From Miscanthus floridulus (taxonomy: Eukaryota; Streptophyta; Magnoliopsida; Poales; Poaceae), in contig NC_089588.1 in assembly GCF_019320115.1 (NCBI RefSeq), positions 113,906,107 through 113,970,106 on the forward strand: 64,000 bases of DNA, written 5' to 3'. Under the pieces are notes generated by a model. That model searched no databases, was not told where the DNA came from, and saw only the letters and a program-made list of their open reading frames with translations. Below, one piece after another: positions 44,893-56,859 of the stretch. Positions within the stretch are counted from its first letter, which is position 1. Every line of letters begins with the position of its first letter. The position numbers and the translations under genes are program-made.

Positions 44893-47560
44893 ATGTCATA
44901 TGCCCTTGAGCATAGGAAGTGTGTCACTGCTAACAAGAAATGTTTGGCTGTGATAAAGAACACGATTGACCCTACAATTGTGGGCTCAATCCCAAAGTGT
45001 GACACGGTCACCGAGTACCTCGATAGAATAAAGAGTCAGTTCACTAGCTCTTCAAAGACATATGTTACCCAGCTAATAAAGCAGCTGGTAATAGAGTGTT
45101 ACTCTAGAAATGGTGGCATAAGAGAGCTTACGAAGCGTTGTCGAAATTATGGCACTGTCGTTTAGGCCACATTTCGAGGGAGAGAATAGAAAGACAAGTT
45201 AAGAAAGATATTCTTCCTCCATTAGAGCTCTCAGATTTAGAACAATGTAGAGAATGCATAAAAGAAAAGTATGTAAAGAAGATTAAGAAAGATGACAAAC
45301 GAAGCGCAGGAATCTTATAGATTATTCACACAGACATCTGTGGTCAGTTTCCTGTAAAGAGTGTGGATGGTTATGATCCGTTCATAACATTCACAGATGA
45401 TTATTCCCATTATGGCTATATTTATCCAATCAAAGAAAGAACAGAAGCATTGGATAAATTTAAGATATTAAAGATTAAGATAGTCAGGTCTGACCGTGGG
45501 GGAGTACTACGGTCGGCATACCCTAAAAGAATGGCATAGTAGCCCAGTATTCTATACTGGGTGAACCTCAGCAGAATTGAGTAGCTAAAAGAATCAATCA
45601 TACCCTGATGGATATGGTGGGTAGTATGATAAGTTACTCCACCTTACAGTTGAGCCTGTGGATGGAGGCGTTAAAAACCCCATTCATATTCTCAAAAGAG
45701 TACCAAGTAAGTCGGTGCCCAAAACACCGTATGAGTTGTGGACAGAAAGTGTACCCTCACTAAACCACTTGCGTGTGTGTGGGGGAGCCCTGCTGAGGCT
45801 AAAGTATTTAACCCAAACATTGAGAAGTTAGATCCCAAAACAGTAAGGTGCCATTTCTTTGGCTACCCAGAAAAGTTAAAAGGTTTTCGTTTTCTACTAT
45901 CCAGAGAGACATACAAAGTTTGTGGAAACGAGACATGCTGTCTTCCTAGAGGACGAATTGATGAGGGAGAGCATGGTAGCTTGAGAAAATGACCTTGAAG
46001 TGAAGCGGGTGTAAGCGCCCACTCCAATGATTCATGAGCCAATTTTCTCACTACCTGCTATAGCTGCACCGACAGTGCTAAATACTGTGGTGCCAGCACC
46101 TGGTGTTATCCCACCTGTGGCAACAATGAATGACGATAAGGAACCTGGTCTTCAGGATTCTATAGAACCTATTGCCACACATGAGGGGGAGCAACAACAG
46201 CCTCAAACAGAAGATGTGCCAAAAGTGGAGGCCCCTAGAAGGTCTCAAAGAGTTAGAAAATTAGCTATTTCTGCTGATTATGAAGTGTATAACACTAAGG
46301 AATTTCAAATGGAGGATGATCCCACCTCATTTGAAGAAGCCATGAGAAGTGATCATTCATCAAAGTGGCTTGAGACCATGGAAGATGAAATGAAATCGAT
46401 GAATGCCAATAAAGTTTGAGATTTGGAAATAATTCCTAAAGGAGCCAAAATAGTAGGCTGTAAATGGGTCTACAAAATAAAACTTGACTCTCAAGAGAAT
46501 ATAGAGAAATATAAAGCGCGACTTGTGGCAAAAGGCTATATGCAAAGAGAAGGGATTGATTACAATGAGACCTTTTCTCCAGTCTTACGTAAAGTTTCCT
46601 TCAGAATCATAATGGCATTAGTGGCACATTACGATTAAAAATTACATCATATGGATGTAAAGACGACATTTCTCAACGGAGACTTGGAGGAAAATATTTA
46701 CATGGCACAACCGAAAGGTTTTGTCATGGAAAGAAAGAACGAATGGGATGCCACCTAAAGAAATCCATTTATGGATTAAAACAAGCTTCAAGACAGTGGT
46801 ACTTGAAGTTTGATCAGACAATAAAGAATTTTGGGTTTAAAGAGAATATAGAGGACAATTATGCCAATACAAAGTTTAAGAATGGAAAGTTTATCTTCCG
46901 TGTCCTGTATGTAGATGATATCTTACTTGCTAGTAGTGATGTTAGTCTACTACTGGAGACAAAGAAATTTGATATGAAAGATCTTGACGAAGCCTCGTTC
47001 GTTCTAGGGATCGAGATTCACCGAGATAGAAGAAAAAGGGTATAAGGACTGTCACAAAAGGCATACATGGAAAAGATCTTAAAGAAATTCAGTATGCACA
47101 AATGTAGTCCCTCACCTACTCCTATAGTCAAGGGTGACAGATATGGGGATTTTCAATGCCCCAGGAACCAATATGAGCTTAATCGATAAAGTGAAAGTGG
47201 TTCCATATGCTTCAGCTATCGGAAGCTTGCAACATGCTCAAGTATGTACGCGCCCTAACTTGGCATTTGTTACCAGGTTTTACTTGGCAGATTCCAGAGC
47301 AATTATGGAATAGAACACTGAAATTAGTAAATAAAGTCTTGCATTATTTGCAAGGAACGAAAGGCCTCATGATGACATATAGAAGATCTAATTCACTCCA
47401 CATGGTGGGATATTCAGATTCTGATTATGCGAGAGTGAATGCATATCTAGACGTGGATTTTCTATCATCTCGCAAAGGGGAGCTATTTCATGGAAAAGCT
47501 CAAAGCAAACTGTTACTACATCGTCCACAATGTATGACAGTTTGTAGTGTGTTATGAGGC
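44893..47560 (+). pseudogene. Copia C gag-pol remnant with internal deletions
   Basis: Gag is represented by NKKCLAVIKNTIDPTIVGSI ... TQLIKQLVIECYS (44893-45120). It is then joined directly to the pre-integrase domain (SKLWHCRLGHISRERIERQV, 45138 on), so the end of gag and the protease are deleted. Integrase shows IHTDICGQFPVKS and ITFTDDYSHYGY, then a shortened SDRGG region. RT shows CKWVYKIKLDSQENI (46450), [34 protein letters not shown] and LYVDDILLASSD (46900-46930). RNase H traces run to about 47800 (ADLLTKGLPPNMF). Stops and frameshifts are frequent. Confidence 0.87.
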
Positions 47561-48066
47561 AACAGGCAGGTGAACTGACTAAAGAAGTTCATATCCTGTT
47601 TGAAGGTGGTTGACGACATCTATAGACCGCTTAAGTGATACTGCAATAATAATTAGGCAGTACAATATACTCACAACATAAGTCTAGTGGTGCTGCCAAA
47701 CACATTGACATAGAGTATTATGTTGTGAAAGATAAAGTCCGGGATCAAGTCATAAATCTTGAGCATATAAGTACAGAAAAGATGCTCGCGGATCTGCTTA
47801 CAAAAGGCTTACCACCCAACATGTTCAGAGAACATGGTATTCAGAGAACATGTAGCTAGCATGGATTTAAGGGAAAGCCTAAAATTCCGGAACAAAAGAA
47901 GGCCCAAAGATAAGTATCTATTTCAGAACAGAGTAGTGTATTGTAGCTGTTAAGTCTATCGGCAATGGACCGTGACGATGAGACATGCTCTATGCGCTAA
48001 TCTGTAATGGAATGAACAAAAGTAAATGATATGAAAGTGAAAGATGGAATGAGATAAGGGGGAGAA

Positions 48067-48496
48067 TGTTAGTTGATCTCCACCAATAGGCCCAACGGCC
48101 TATTGGGCCCTTGCCTCTACCCCCTGATCGGGGGAGCCCAACCCTAACTGGTTGGTGGGCCCCTGTCGTACAACACATATATATAGAGGAGTGGGGAACT
48201 GGGCTCGGGTCACAAGGTTGAACGGAGCCGCCATCCCACCTATAGAAAACTCTAATCTGATCAAAGGTCGTGCTGCCAGCGACGGGATGTGCCCCGCCAC
48301 TGCCGTCGGCCCACTATAGGGTCACCATCGGACCGCCGTCTCTCCACCAGCGCCACTGGACTTCACCGCCACCACGCTGGACGTCTTCTACACTGCGGCA
48401 CCGGCGTCTACCCGCTACGGTGCATCTACCGAGAAGACAAGGAGAGGCTTACCGGATCTACGGTTACACACACAGAGGTAATCACCGATCCTAACA
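48067..48496 (+). repeat. Copia C 3' LTR
   Basis: The LTR has the same ends and length as the 5' copy. All visible differences between the two LTRs are C/T or G/A changes. Confidence 0.95.
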
Positions 48497-48501
48497 TACG
48501 G

Positions 48502-50160
48502 ATCTTTTGGGCAATGCTTGTTTAAGTCTGTGAAGTTGACGTCGCCATTTCCCATTGTTCTTCTTGACCATGACTACATTTGCCAACCATTCTGTGTACC
48601 GAACAGGCCTGATAACTCTGGCGTCTAGTAATCTCTGTACTTTAGCCTTCGCTGCTTCAGCTCTTTCGGCTAACATTTTTCTCAGTTTTTATTTGCACGG
48701 CTTGGACCCTTTTCGCCACATTTACGCTGTGCTGGGCCATATCACGACTGACTCCTTGTAAGTCTTTTGTTGACCATGCGAACATGTTGTTGTTTTCATG
48801 GAAGAAGGAAACGAGCCCCTACTTGTCGTCTGGAGCTAGGTCAGTGCCGATATGAACATATTTGTCCGGCGCCATTTTTGACAATGGAGTTTTCTAGGTG
48901 TCCTCTCCCGCTTCTGCCCTGGGGCTGACTATGCTTTCGTCATTGGTTTCGGCTTCTTGGCTACTTCATTTATGAGGCTATAACCTGGTATTGGCTTTCC
49001 CTCTATTCGCCCTGAGGCGACTTGATCTCCGTGTACTGTGATTATTCCGAAAGCTGATGGCATCTTCATGCACAAATAGCTTTGCTTGATGACTACTTCG
49101 AATCTGTTGGTGAATCCTCTGCGGAAGATGGCGGTGTATGGATAGTCTATGTTGACTATATCAAATGCTATCATTTCAGTTCAGACCCTTTCGCCTTCTG
49201 CAAATGATACCGGGATGGCTTTTTTGCCGATGGCGTCTATTTTCTTTCCTCCAAAACCGTACAACGAGTTTCCTGCTGGTTCGAGGGTGCGCTTGTCTAG
49301 GCCCATAGATTTGAAAGCCTTGATGAAAAGGATGTCTGCTGAACTTCTTGTGTCAACAAAGATGTTGTGCAATGTGTATCCGGCAACATTCGCCGTTGCG
49401 ATGAAAGCATCGCAATGAGGGTAATCTCGCACTCGGAAATCGTTTTCGTCGGAAATCGTTCTCGTAGTCCCTTCTGGCCCTTTTGCTATCGTGCTCCTGG
49501 TTGGATCCACCCGTTATGGCGAATATGTGACCATGTGATGGAAGGATGCTATTTACTGTTTGCTGGTCTTGTGTGCCCTCTTGCTTGGCCTGGTGCGGCT
49601 GGCTGGACCATTGCTGCTCCGGCTGAACCGGCGACGGCACTACGACTGACTGAGTTGGATACTGATTGAACTGCTGATATGCTGGGTACGCTGGATGTTG
49701 GCAGGCAAATAGTGTCTGAACGTACCCCTGCGAAAAACCAGGCTGATGCATTGTGCTACTTCCTGCCTGAAGGTAGGGTTGGCTGTAGAACGGATTGTGT
49801 GTGTTTTTGCCACGGGGCGTGTTGTAGAAAATGTACTTTGCCGCTTCGCTGCTTCTTGATGCATCATCTTTTTCCTTAAGCTCCTGGCCATACTTACTGT
49901 ACTTGCACTCTTTGGTGATATGTCCAGCGTTTTCGCCGCATACAAAGCAATATGGGGCCCTTTGGCCTCTGCCCCTTGCTCTGCCATCTCATCCTCCGCG
50001 AAGGCCACGGCTGCCTCTACCGTGGCGTGATGATTGGTCGAAATTCCGATATGGTTGAGATTGTGGCGGGCTGGAATGAGCTTGCTCTGGTGCGGATTGC
50101 CCTGAATCTTCTTGTTGGTTGTTTATTGAACGAAAAGGTTACTTTGAACAATTTTTAAGA
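48502..50160 (-). pseudogene. Gypsy B RT N-terminus, protease and end of gag
   Basis: Reading leftward, the end of gag is at 49353-50008 (PHIALYAAKTLDISPK, a diverged zinc-knuckle area, then Gln/Pro-rich sequence). Protease is at 49181-49510, with the catalytic DTR in IFVDTRSSADILF (the usual DTS/DTG is changed), and NSLYGFGGKKIDAIG. It continues at 48929-49174 (YPYTAIFRRGFTNRFE). RT starts at 48491-48676 (AKVQRLLDARVIRPVRYTEW, LANVVMVKKNNGKWR) and is then interrupted by Copia C. Confidence 0.85.
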
Positions 50161-50295
50161 GGACCACGGGACATCCAACACAACTACCACCGACACCATG
50201 CTCAAGTACACACTTTGATGCAACAAATCGTACCACATTTTGCTGCATTGGTGTCTGGGGTGGCCTTGGTACTTTCGCTGCCTGTCTTTGGAGGT

Positions 50296-51668
50296 CAGTG
50301 CCGGCCCTTGGGGTAGGGCACGAGGTGCGACGGCCGAGGGCCCAAGCGGAGGAGGGGTCCAAGCCCAGGTATACAAACCCCCAGGTCCTATAGTCCATTA
50401 CGCATTAGCAAACTAATGAGAAGAGAGGCATATAACTGGCCAGGCGGCCCAAAAAAACAGCATCGGTATTTCTTTCCTAGTTTCCTTTCCCCATGGTCCT
50501 CGGGTAGAGAGGAGGCGAGAAGTCACGCTGCACACAACACACTCTGATCATGAGTTCGCGACACTACTAGAGAACAGACTTTAGAACGATGTCTCAATTT
50601 GACATTAGCCTCGGCATTTTTTGCCCCCGGGACTAGAAGGCCTTTAGTCCCAATTGGTGTCTCCAACCGAGACTAAAGGTCCTTGCTCAACGGCTAAACC
50701 GGGATTAAAAGTCCTCCAACCTTTAGTCCTGGTTGGTAATACCAACCCAGACTAAAGGTAGACTCTTTAGTCCCGGTTGGTAACACCAACCCGGACTAAA
50801 GGTCCCCGGATGGGTTAGTTCAAAAGGAAAGCATCCCATCCATTGTTAGATATGTTGTGTAGGTGGGGTGGTAAGTTACGCGCGAGGCAGTGCATGAGGT
50901 CTTGGGTTCGAATCTCACAGGACGCAGCGGTGGGAGGCATTTTTTTTAAACAGGGAGGATCTTTAGTCCCGGTTGTGGCAAACCGGGACTAAAGAACAAC
51001 ACCTTTAGCCCCGGATTGCTAGTCCCGGTTGGGAAACCGGGAGTAAAGCTAGTTCCCAACCAGGACTAAAGGTCATTTCTGTAGTAGTGCGATGTGCGCC
51101 TTACACACGCGGAGCTGGCGAGCCATGCCGCTGCGAAGAGCTAGACTACCAGAGACACGGACACAGCGCACAGGACGGCGACCAGGCAGGGCTCCACGAC
51201 GACGACATCTTGATTCTTGGCTTCTTACGAATTACGATTACCGATCAGTTGTTTAGGCCCAAGGTATTTTTTCCTTTTTATTTTTAATCCAAATTAATTA
51301 TTTGTATAGTATTCCAGACTTCTAGTACTTTGTACCTATATAGTCATATTTTTCCTTCTAATTTAGGTGTTAGAATTTTAGAATGTTACCTAAGAAACAT
51401 TTGTCATGGGTGAGAAAAGAAAACGAATATATTGCTTTTTAAATCTACATTGTTACTCGATAATTATCATACATCTACAAATATATTGTTTAGTCTACAT
51501 TATTCCTCGATAATTATCAGACATGTTAAATTAAAAATATGTTATTGAATTTGCTTTCGTTTTATAAGTAAAATTAGTATCTATATATTATAAGATTTTA
51601 TATATTGTTAAGATGGGCCGTTGCGACGAGATCGTCAGAGGGCCTTTAAAATCCTAGGACCGGCACTG
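50296..51668. mobile_element. Non-autonomous hAT transposon (1373 bp) in Gypsy B
   Basis: The inverted ends are CAGTGCCGG and CCGGCACTG. An 8-bp target-site duplication TTGGAGGT is at 50288-50295 and 51669-51676, diagnostic for hAT. There is no transposase. The segment right of about 51250 is AT-rich. A CACTA-type MITE (50562-51089) is nested inside. Confidence 0.9.
50562..51089. mobile_element. CACTA-type MITE nested in the hAT element
   Basis: The inverted ends are CACTACTAGAGAA and TTCTGTAGTAGTG, with a 3-bp duplication CGA at 50559-50561 and 51090-51092. It is largely built from inverted copies of TTTAGTCCCGGTTGG and its complement CCAACCGGGACTAAA, giving a strong fold-back. At about 50865-50935 it carries a tRNA-like stretch with a B-box-like GGTTCGAATC. 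Confidence 0.9.
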
Positions 51669-51676
51669 TTGGAGGT

Positions 51677-52801
51677 TACGTGCTACCTTTCATCACCTGT
51701 AATCGTCATCTGATTTGGCGTACCAGTTCATGATTTCGAATAGCTCGGCTACCGTAGCCGGTGGCTTCCTGGCTGGTATGCCGCGCATTGACCCGTGGCT
51801 AAACCTTTAGTGGCCGCTGCTATGACCGCTGCTTCTGGCACGTTTGGGGCTTGCGCTTTCAGCTGAATGAATCTCTTCAAGTACTCAGAAAGGGCTTCGT
51901 CGTCCCGCTGCACGCAGTTCATGAGATCTCTTGTAGTTTTCGCCCCCGGCTGGTACCCTTGAAATGTTGCCAAGAGTTCCATTTTGATCTGGTGCCAGGA
52001 GTGAACGGAAAGAGGCTTCAATGATGTGTATCAGTCATGGGCTATATCCTTGACCGCCAAGGTGAGAGATTTCGCCAGGGTCTGGGTATCGGCCCCAGCC
52101 GAAATTACCGCTGTTTCGTAACTGGCTATGAACTTTCTCAGATTGGTCCTTCCATCGAAAGGCGGAAATGAGGCTTGTAATTCTGTGGCCATGGGTGCCG
52201 CTGCAACTGCTTTGATAATGGTGATGTGGGGTCGTATACTTCCATGCTTTCGTCCGATATGCCCATGTCTAGCAAGAAAATGTTTTTGCCATCCTGCATA
52301 ATGCCTTCGCCGCCGGCTCTCTGAAGCTGCTGAACCTCTCTGGCTAGTCTTTCTCTCTGAATTTCGGCCTGCCTGATGGCCCGCTGGGACTGCTCTGCTC
52401 TATTTCGCGCTGCGGCCTGCTGTAACAGTTGTTCCTTTTCATGTAGTAGCTTTTGGATTTCTTGCTGATACTCGTCTAGCCTTCTTAGCTCTCTTGCTTG
52501 CTTAGTGATTTCGCCACCTTCGTCTTCATTTTCGTCTAGATCAGCGGTTACATCCTAAACCTGCCCTTCTGGAGTAGCTTCACGCCCGGTGGGCAGTTCA
52601 GTGTCATTGCCTTGAGCCCGTGGTACTTTTGGCTCTGTAACACCTGGCGAAACCGCTGCCGCTGCTTCGGCCTCAGCTGCCGATCTCAATGCAGCGGCGA
52701 CTGCCCCTGCTTTAGATGATTCGGCGTTCTCGCTAGTTGTTTGCGCTCCCTTCCTTCTGGCCATGGTAAGCTCGAGCGACAATCACGGTGGGCGCTAATA
52801 T
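51677..52801 (-). pseudogene. Gypsy B gag, N-terminal part
   Basis: Gag starts at 52764 (MARRKGAQTTSENAESSKAG), just after the primer-binding region, with an Ala/Glu-rich N-terminus (52555-52764). The gag core is at 51749-52021 (LSVHSWHQIKMELLATFQGY, DLMNCVQRDDEALSEYLKRF, LKAQAPNVPEAAVIAAA). Stops separate the pieces. The primer-binding-like GCGCCCACCGTG on the minus strand sits at about 52783-52797 beside the LTR. Confidence 0.82.
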
Positions 52802-53668
52802 TGTTCTAGGCCTTAGCCTTCTAACATTGAGTTGTCGCTCAAGTAACTGTTGAGTTGTCGCTCAAGTAACTGAAAGCACAGTAATGGACGGTAGGAATAG
52901 GGAATGATGATATGGCAAACGCAAATGGTGGAAAGAATCAAGCTTTCATTCCTCTCCTTTTACAAGGCTCTCTGGAGCTCTATTTATACACATCCGTATC
53001 TTTCCTAGGGATCAAAATGCCCCTCTAACTGCCCTGATTCTACAATATATTCCGAACCAGCGGGGCATCCTTGCTCTATTCCGCTTTTGGCCTCCCCAGT
53101 GATCACTTCCCTTGTCTGGTCCCTTCTTTCGAGTCCCGCAGCTGACGCAATGGAGGACCCTACCAAGGGAGCCGCGTGGCTTCCGTCCTTTCAGCCGTTT
53201 CCGCCTTCTCGCGTTGTCGACTAATGGGTCAACCTGCACAACACCGCACCACGTCACGCCGAAAGTGTCACGACGAACGAAAAGCGCCCGCGCCATTCTG
53301 GCGGATTCACCGCTACAAATGCCGAAAGGCCTTTCGTATAGCTTCGATCGAGCCATTTCGCCTTCCCTTATCGCCTGCGTCTTGACGAAAGGAGGGCCCA
53401 TGTACCTGCACTTACGACATGGAATAACTTAGCGTTCCCTTGTCCGAAATGGCATGGTATTGGCGCATCGCAACAAATGTCTATCGTAACGATGGCCATA
53501 TCGCACTGGCATTTGGCTGCCCGACTCGCCCATATTGTCCTATCGTGCGAAAGCGAACGCGTCCGCCCTTCGGTTCTACCAGCACTGCCCCTTTCAGCTC
53601 TCCGGGCCGATACAGCGATCGAAAAGGACGGGGAAGGGGGGTACCAAATGGTATATCATCCCCTAACA
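52802..53668 (-). repeat. Gypsy B 5' LTR (minus strand)
   Basis: Read on the minus strand the LTR starts TGTTAGGGGATGATATACC (53668 inward) and ends ...CTAGAACA at 52802, next to the primer-binding region. A short direct repeat (GAGTTGTCGCTCAAGTAACTG) occurs twice at about 52830-52873. The partner LTR is missing. Confidence 0.78.
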
Positions 53669-53689
53669 TACTTCTACTCACCTATGGTA

Positions 53690-53885
53690 CCCACATGGCT
53701 TCAGTTTTATATGTAGGGAACTCCTAGGAAATTAAAGACCACTACTTTTTGTTTGTTGCTCCCAAAGTTTTTTGCAATAATTTACTAAATTAATCCGTTG
53801 CAGATTTCAGGTAGCAGCTTGCCACCAAAGTCTGCCCCTATATATACCACTCCACCATACTGCGTGCATCACCATTAGCTATTGT
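53690..53885 (+). promoter_or_regulatory. PHAS unit 6 core promoter
   Basis: TATA (CTATATATA) is at 53838-53846, then CCACTCCACCATACTGCGTG. It follows the Gypsy B LTR end by only about 170 bp. The distal part (GGTACCCACATGGCTT) matches unit 8. Confidence 0.72.
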
Positions 53886-54030
53886 AGAAATTGCTATCAC
53901 GTACTACTATTATGTCTCACAGCTATATCAGCGTCATGGCACTGATGAAGATATGCTTTTAGTCTGTGTCTGCCTGCTGCTGCTAGACGGTGCTGTTCGT
54001 TTGTTGCTGGCCAAGGACTGAAATAGAGAT

Positions 54031-54052
54031 TAGGACTGGGTGACAACAGGAA
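54031..54052 (+). promoter_or_regulatory. miR2118-like target site, copy 6
   Basis: The site differs at target positions 6, 11, 13 and 16. It belongs to the GGGTGAC class. The first phase would start at 54043. Confidence 0.68.
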
Positions 54053-54861
54053 ATATGCACTGAAGGCCTCAATGAGATTAAGGAGTTCTCTTCAAAAAAA
54101 TAAGATTAAGGAGTCTAGTACTCCACTTTAGACTGAGAGGATAAGGTTTCTTCCCGACCTACAATTGCGAGCCTCTAGCCTCTTGCACTGCACGGCCTAT
54201 TGGATACCGAGGCCTTGGTTGCCAATTGTTGCCATTGGTTCAGCTTCCGGTTCCAGGGCTAGGACATGAGTGCTGTGCTTGAAAGAAGCTGGACGCACAA
54301 GTTGACAGCGACAATTGGGAAACAGTAAAACTGTGCTAACGAGCTCGCTAACCGATGTGAGTATGCGATCGGGTCCAGAGCAGGCAATAGAGGGCGCCAG
54401 ATGACAAGAGGAAAAGGTAGTGTCAGCGCAATGCACCAACCACGAGAACACCGCGAGCTGCGGTGGGCATATTAGAGAAGAGCAGATCTGCATCATCAGC
54501 CACTAGCTGTCGACGTTTGGGTTTAGCTGCTTGCCTTTGCGCTTGAGTATATTCCTATAAATGCCCTAGTCAGCATCGTGATAATAAAACATGATCCATA
54601 TTTACATATAGCCTGTTTTTTTAGCGTGTACTGGATGTGCCACAGTAAGAGGAACAAGGAGAACCCATGCCTGCATGGTGGATTGAATCACTTACTTGAT
54701 GGCCACGGCCCATGGTATTCTTATATGCCCCAAGTACATGCGCCTCGAAAGATTACCACGGGAACCGGACAACCTCATCTTCGTTGGCCTCATCGTTAAG
54801 GGCCCATGGCCAACCCTAGCTGCCACTCCCTAACAAATGAGGGTGCCAACAGACAGTCCTA

Positions 54862-55112
54862 TAGTCTAGTGGTTACAAGAGCCTCAATAGCACCTGAGGT
54901 CCTATGTTCGACTCCATGTGGGAGCGAATATTCAAGGATTTAAGCGCTTTGTACTTTTAGTGTAGGTGAAGTTCCTGTCGACCGCGAGGTGCCTGTGTGA
55001 TGACTTCGTCAATCTTGTCTTGAGGATGTGCCGCGAGGTGCTCATTTGGGTATGGTTTGTGTGCGTGCGTTGTGAGCGTCTGCGTTGTAGTGTGTAATCT
55101 CAAAAAGAAATT
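54862..55112 (+). mobile_element. tRNA-derived SINE (about 251 bp)
   Basis: A Pol III A box (TAGTCTAGTGG, 54862-54872) and a B box (GTTCGACTC, 54906-54914) form a tRNA-like head. The tail ends GTGTGTAATCTCAAAAAG. Flanking 10-bp duplications GACAGTCCTA (54852-54861) and GACAGTTCTA (55113-55122) differ by one base. The tail shares CTGCGTTGTA.TGTGTAAT with the piece at 58799-58946. Confidence 0.85.
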
Positions 55113-55619
55113 GACAGTTCTAGCATCGCCAACCTGCCAAGACTCCCTGTGCTTGAGGCCCTTGAGGACCTCCTGGGATGACGATTAGTTGGCGGCAGTG
55201 TTTATGGCCAAGGCAGTGACCACGGACATCAAGCTGCTCAATCGGGCTTAACATAGGAGATCCCGATCTGTTGATGGCAAATGGAAGCAGGGAAAGAGGA
55301 GGCATCGGCGAGAGCATTGCACGCTGATCTTGGCCACACCTTAATTGGCTGTTCTCAGCAAGGGATTTTATACCTTTTAGGCTTTTGCTAGTTTTCAAAT
55401 ACTAATGAAATTTAAAATTATTTCATTAAAAAAATTGCTTGCATACAGTTTTAGAACTAATATTATTACATTTCATACATGGACAGATTATTTTTTTATA
55501 TTATATGATGGGCCTTGTTCTCCGAAATCTCTAGATCAGCCATATGGTCGTTTTGGACTCTTTTTCTAAAATAAAACAGAATGTTGTGCAGTACTTATAT
55601 TACATATGGTGCGTCCATG

Positions 55620-55810
55620 CCATTAATAATGTTATAACTAGTGAGCTCCAAGCAAATTGAGGCCACTACGTTTTGTTCGTTGCACCCTGAATTTTCCAAT
55701 AATTTATTATATTGCTTGGTTGCGGATTTCTAGTAGCAGTTTCCCAAAGACCTCTCACTATATATACCAATAATCCATCAGCATACTGCAGTGTTTCCAG
55801 CATCACCATT
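55620..55810 (+). promoter_or_regulatory. PHAS unit 7 core promoter
   Basis: TATA (CTATATATA) is at 55758-55766, followed by CCAATAATCCATCAGCATACTGCAG. It is a near-consensus upstream block (TATAACTAGTGAGCTCC, AAATTGAGGCCACTACG, TGCACCCTGAATTTTCCAAT). Confidence 0.73.
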
Positions 55811-55995
55811 AGCCCGCCTAACAGTATAAGAGAGTGTTGATATTGCTTGCCACGTAGTACTACGTACTATTATTTCTCGCTGCTGTATTAGTCTCATGAC
55901 ACTGAAATGAGGAGAGGCTTCTGGTCCCTGTGTGATTGTTCGGCTGGCCAGTGTTGTTTCAATGGCCCAGGCAAGACAACGTATGAAATACAGAT

Positions 55996-56017
55996 TAGGA
56001 GTGGGTGACATCAGGAA
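55996..56017 (+). promoter_or_regulatory. miR2118-like target site, copy 7
   Basis: The site differs only at target positions 6, 11 and 13, and the position-6 change allows a G:U pair. It belongs to the GGGTGAC class. The first phase would start at 56008. Confidence 0.75.
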
Positions 56018-56859
56018 AAATACAGATTCAAGATCTCAGATGATAAGGCTTCCTCCCTGCACGAAAAAGTCTGGTAGAGAGCAACCCAGAACCTGATTGC
56101 CATTGGTGGAATTTGCCCATGTCTTTCCACAACCACTGCACCACAATATGGATCGCCTGGGCTTGATTGGTACTAGGTGCCACTAGTTGTGATTGCTGTA
56201 GGAGAAACCAGCGGCGCAAGCTCCATGGCTAGTCATGTCCATCGGCGACATTGAGCAAGCTGATGCATGCGAGCAGTCCAGAAGAAGCAAGGAAGGCGTG
56301 CTTTGTCCTTGTCAAGCGTGCACAGGAGGACAAGGAAGAGGTGGAGCTTGGCACCAAGGATATGTAATATATATACTGTATGCTTGGTTCCTATCTGATA
56401 GAGCTATGCCTGATCAAATATTTCTGCAATATCCTATTGCATATCGATGGCTTGGTTGGCACTTGAAGTACGTGTACTCGTGCAGGTAATCATATGTGAA
56501 TGAACACAAAGTCATTGTAGAATTATGCTTGCAACATGTAATCTGTATGGTAATAAAAATGAACATCAGGTATACTCGATAGATGATCCACATCAGATTG
56601 TCTAGAGCATCAAAGTATTAATATTATTACAGAATCAGATTATTTTGGGCAAGTAAACCCTGGGTAAAATTGTAAACATCTAGCAGGACACGTGTAGTTC
56701 CGGATATGAAACATAAAGGTTTCTTCATGTTAGATGTTGGAGATTAAAGGAAAGAATGGTTTTTGCATCAGTCTATATAGGAACAGTTTTGTATCATTAT
56801 TGAAGAGGGATAAACACATCTGTCATCAGTATGTCTTGAGTTTGAGTCAGGGAAGTCTT

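Larger units (their letters stand above)
42375..48496 (+). mobile_element. Copia LTR retrotransposon C, nested in Gypsy B
   Basis: A 6.1-kb Copia element has equal 430-bp LTRs (42375-42804 and 48067-48496) and 5-bp duplications TACGG at 42370-42374 and 48497-48501. The primer-binding site TGGTACCAGAGC is at 42806-42817, one base from the initiator tRNA-Met match. The polypurine tract ATAAGGGGGAGAA precedes the 3' LTR. The LTRs differ by about 18 substitutions by eye, all transitions. The internal region has a long non-coding leader with tandem repeats and a heavily deleted polyprotein. Confidence 0.95.
40310..53668 (-). mobile_element. Tat-type Gypsy retrotransposon B, minus strand, 3'-truncated
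   Basis: A minus-strand Ty3/Gypsy element begins at the right with a 5' LTR (52802-53668), followed by gag, protease, RT, RNase H and integrase toward the left. It stops inside the integrase core at about 40310 against Copia B. It hosts two later insertions: Copia C in RT (42375-48496) and a hAT in gag (50296-51668). A second, archaeal-type RNase H indicates the Tat lineage. Its 3' LTR is missing, so its own target-site duplication cannot be read. Confidence 0.88.
53870..55600 (+). ncRNA. PHAS unit 6 (putative 21-PHAS precursor)
   Basis: The leader has AAGGACTGAAATAGAGAT just before the miR2118-like site (54031-54052). The body is broken by a full-length SINE (54862-55112). It ends with the conserved 3' block (GCTAGTTTTCAAATAC ... 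CCTTGTTCTCCGAAATCTC, about 55385-55540). Frames at 54197-54496 (minus) and 54578-54799 (plus) are not conserved between copies and are not taken as genes. Confidence 0.7.

Noticed and set aside
50865..50935. Possible tRNA gene
   Set aside because: Only a B-box-like GGTTCGAATC and partial arms are present inside a MITE; no cloverleaf can be drawn.
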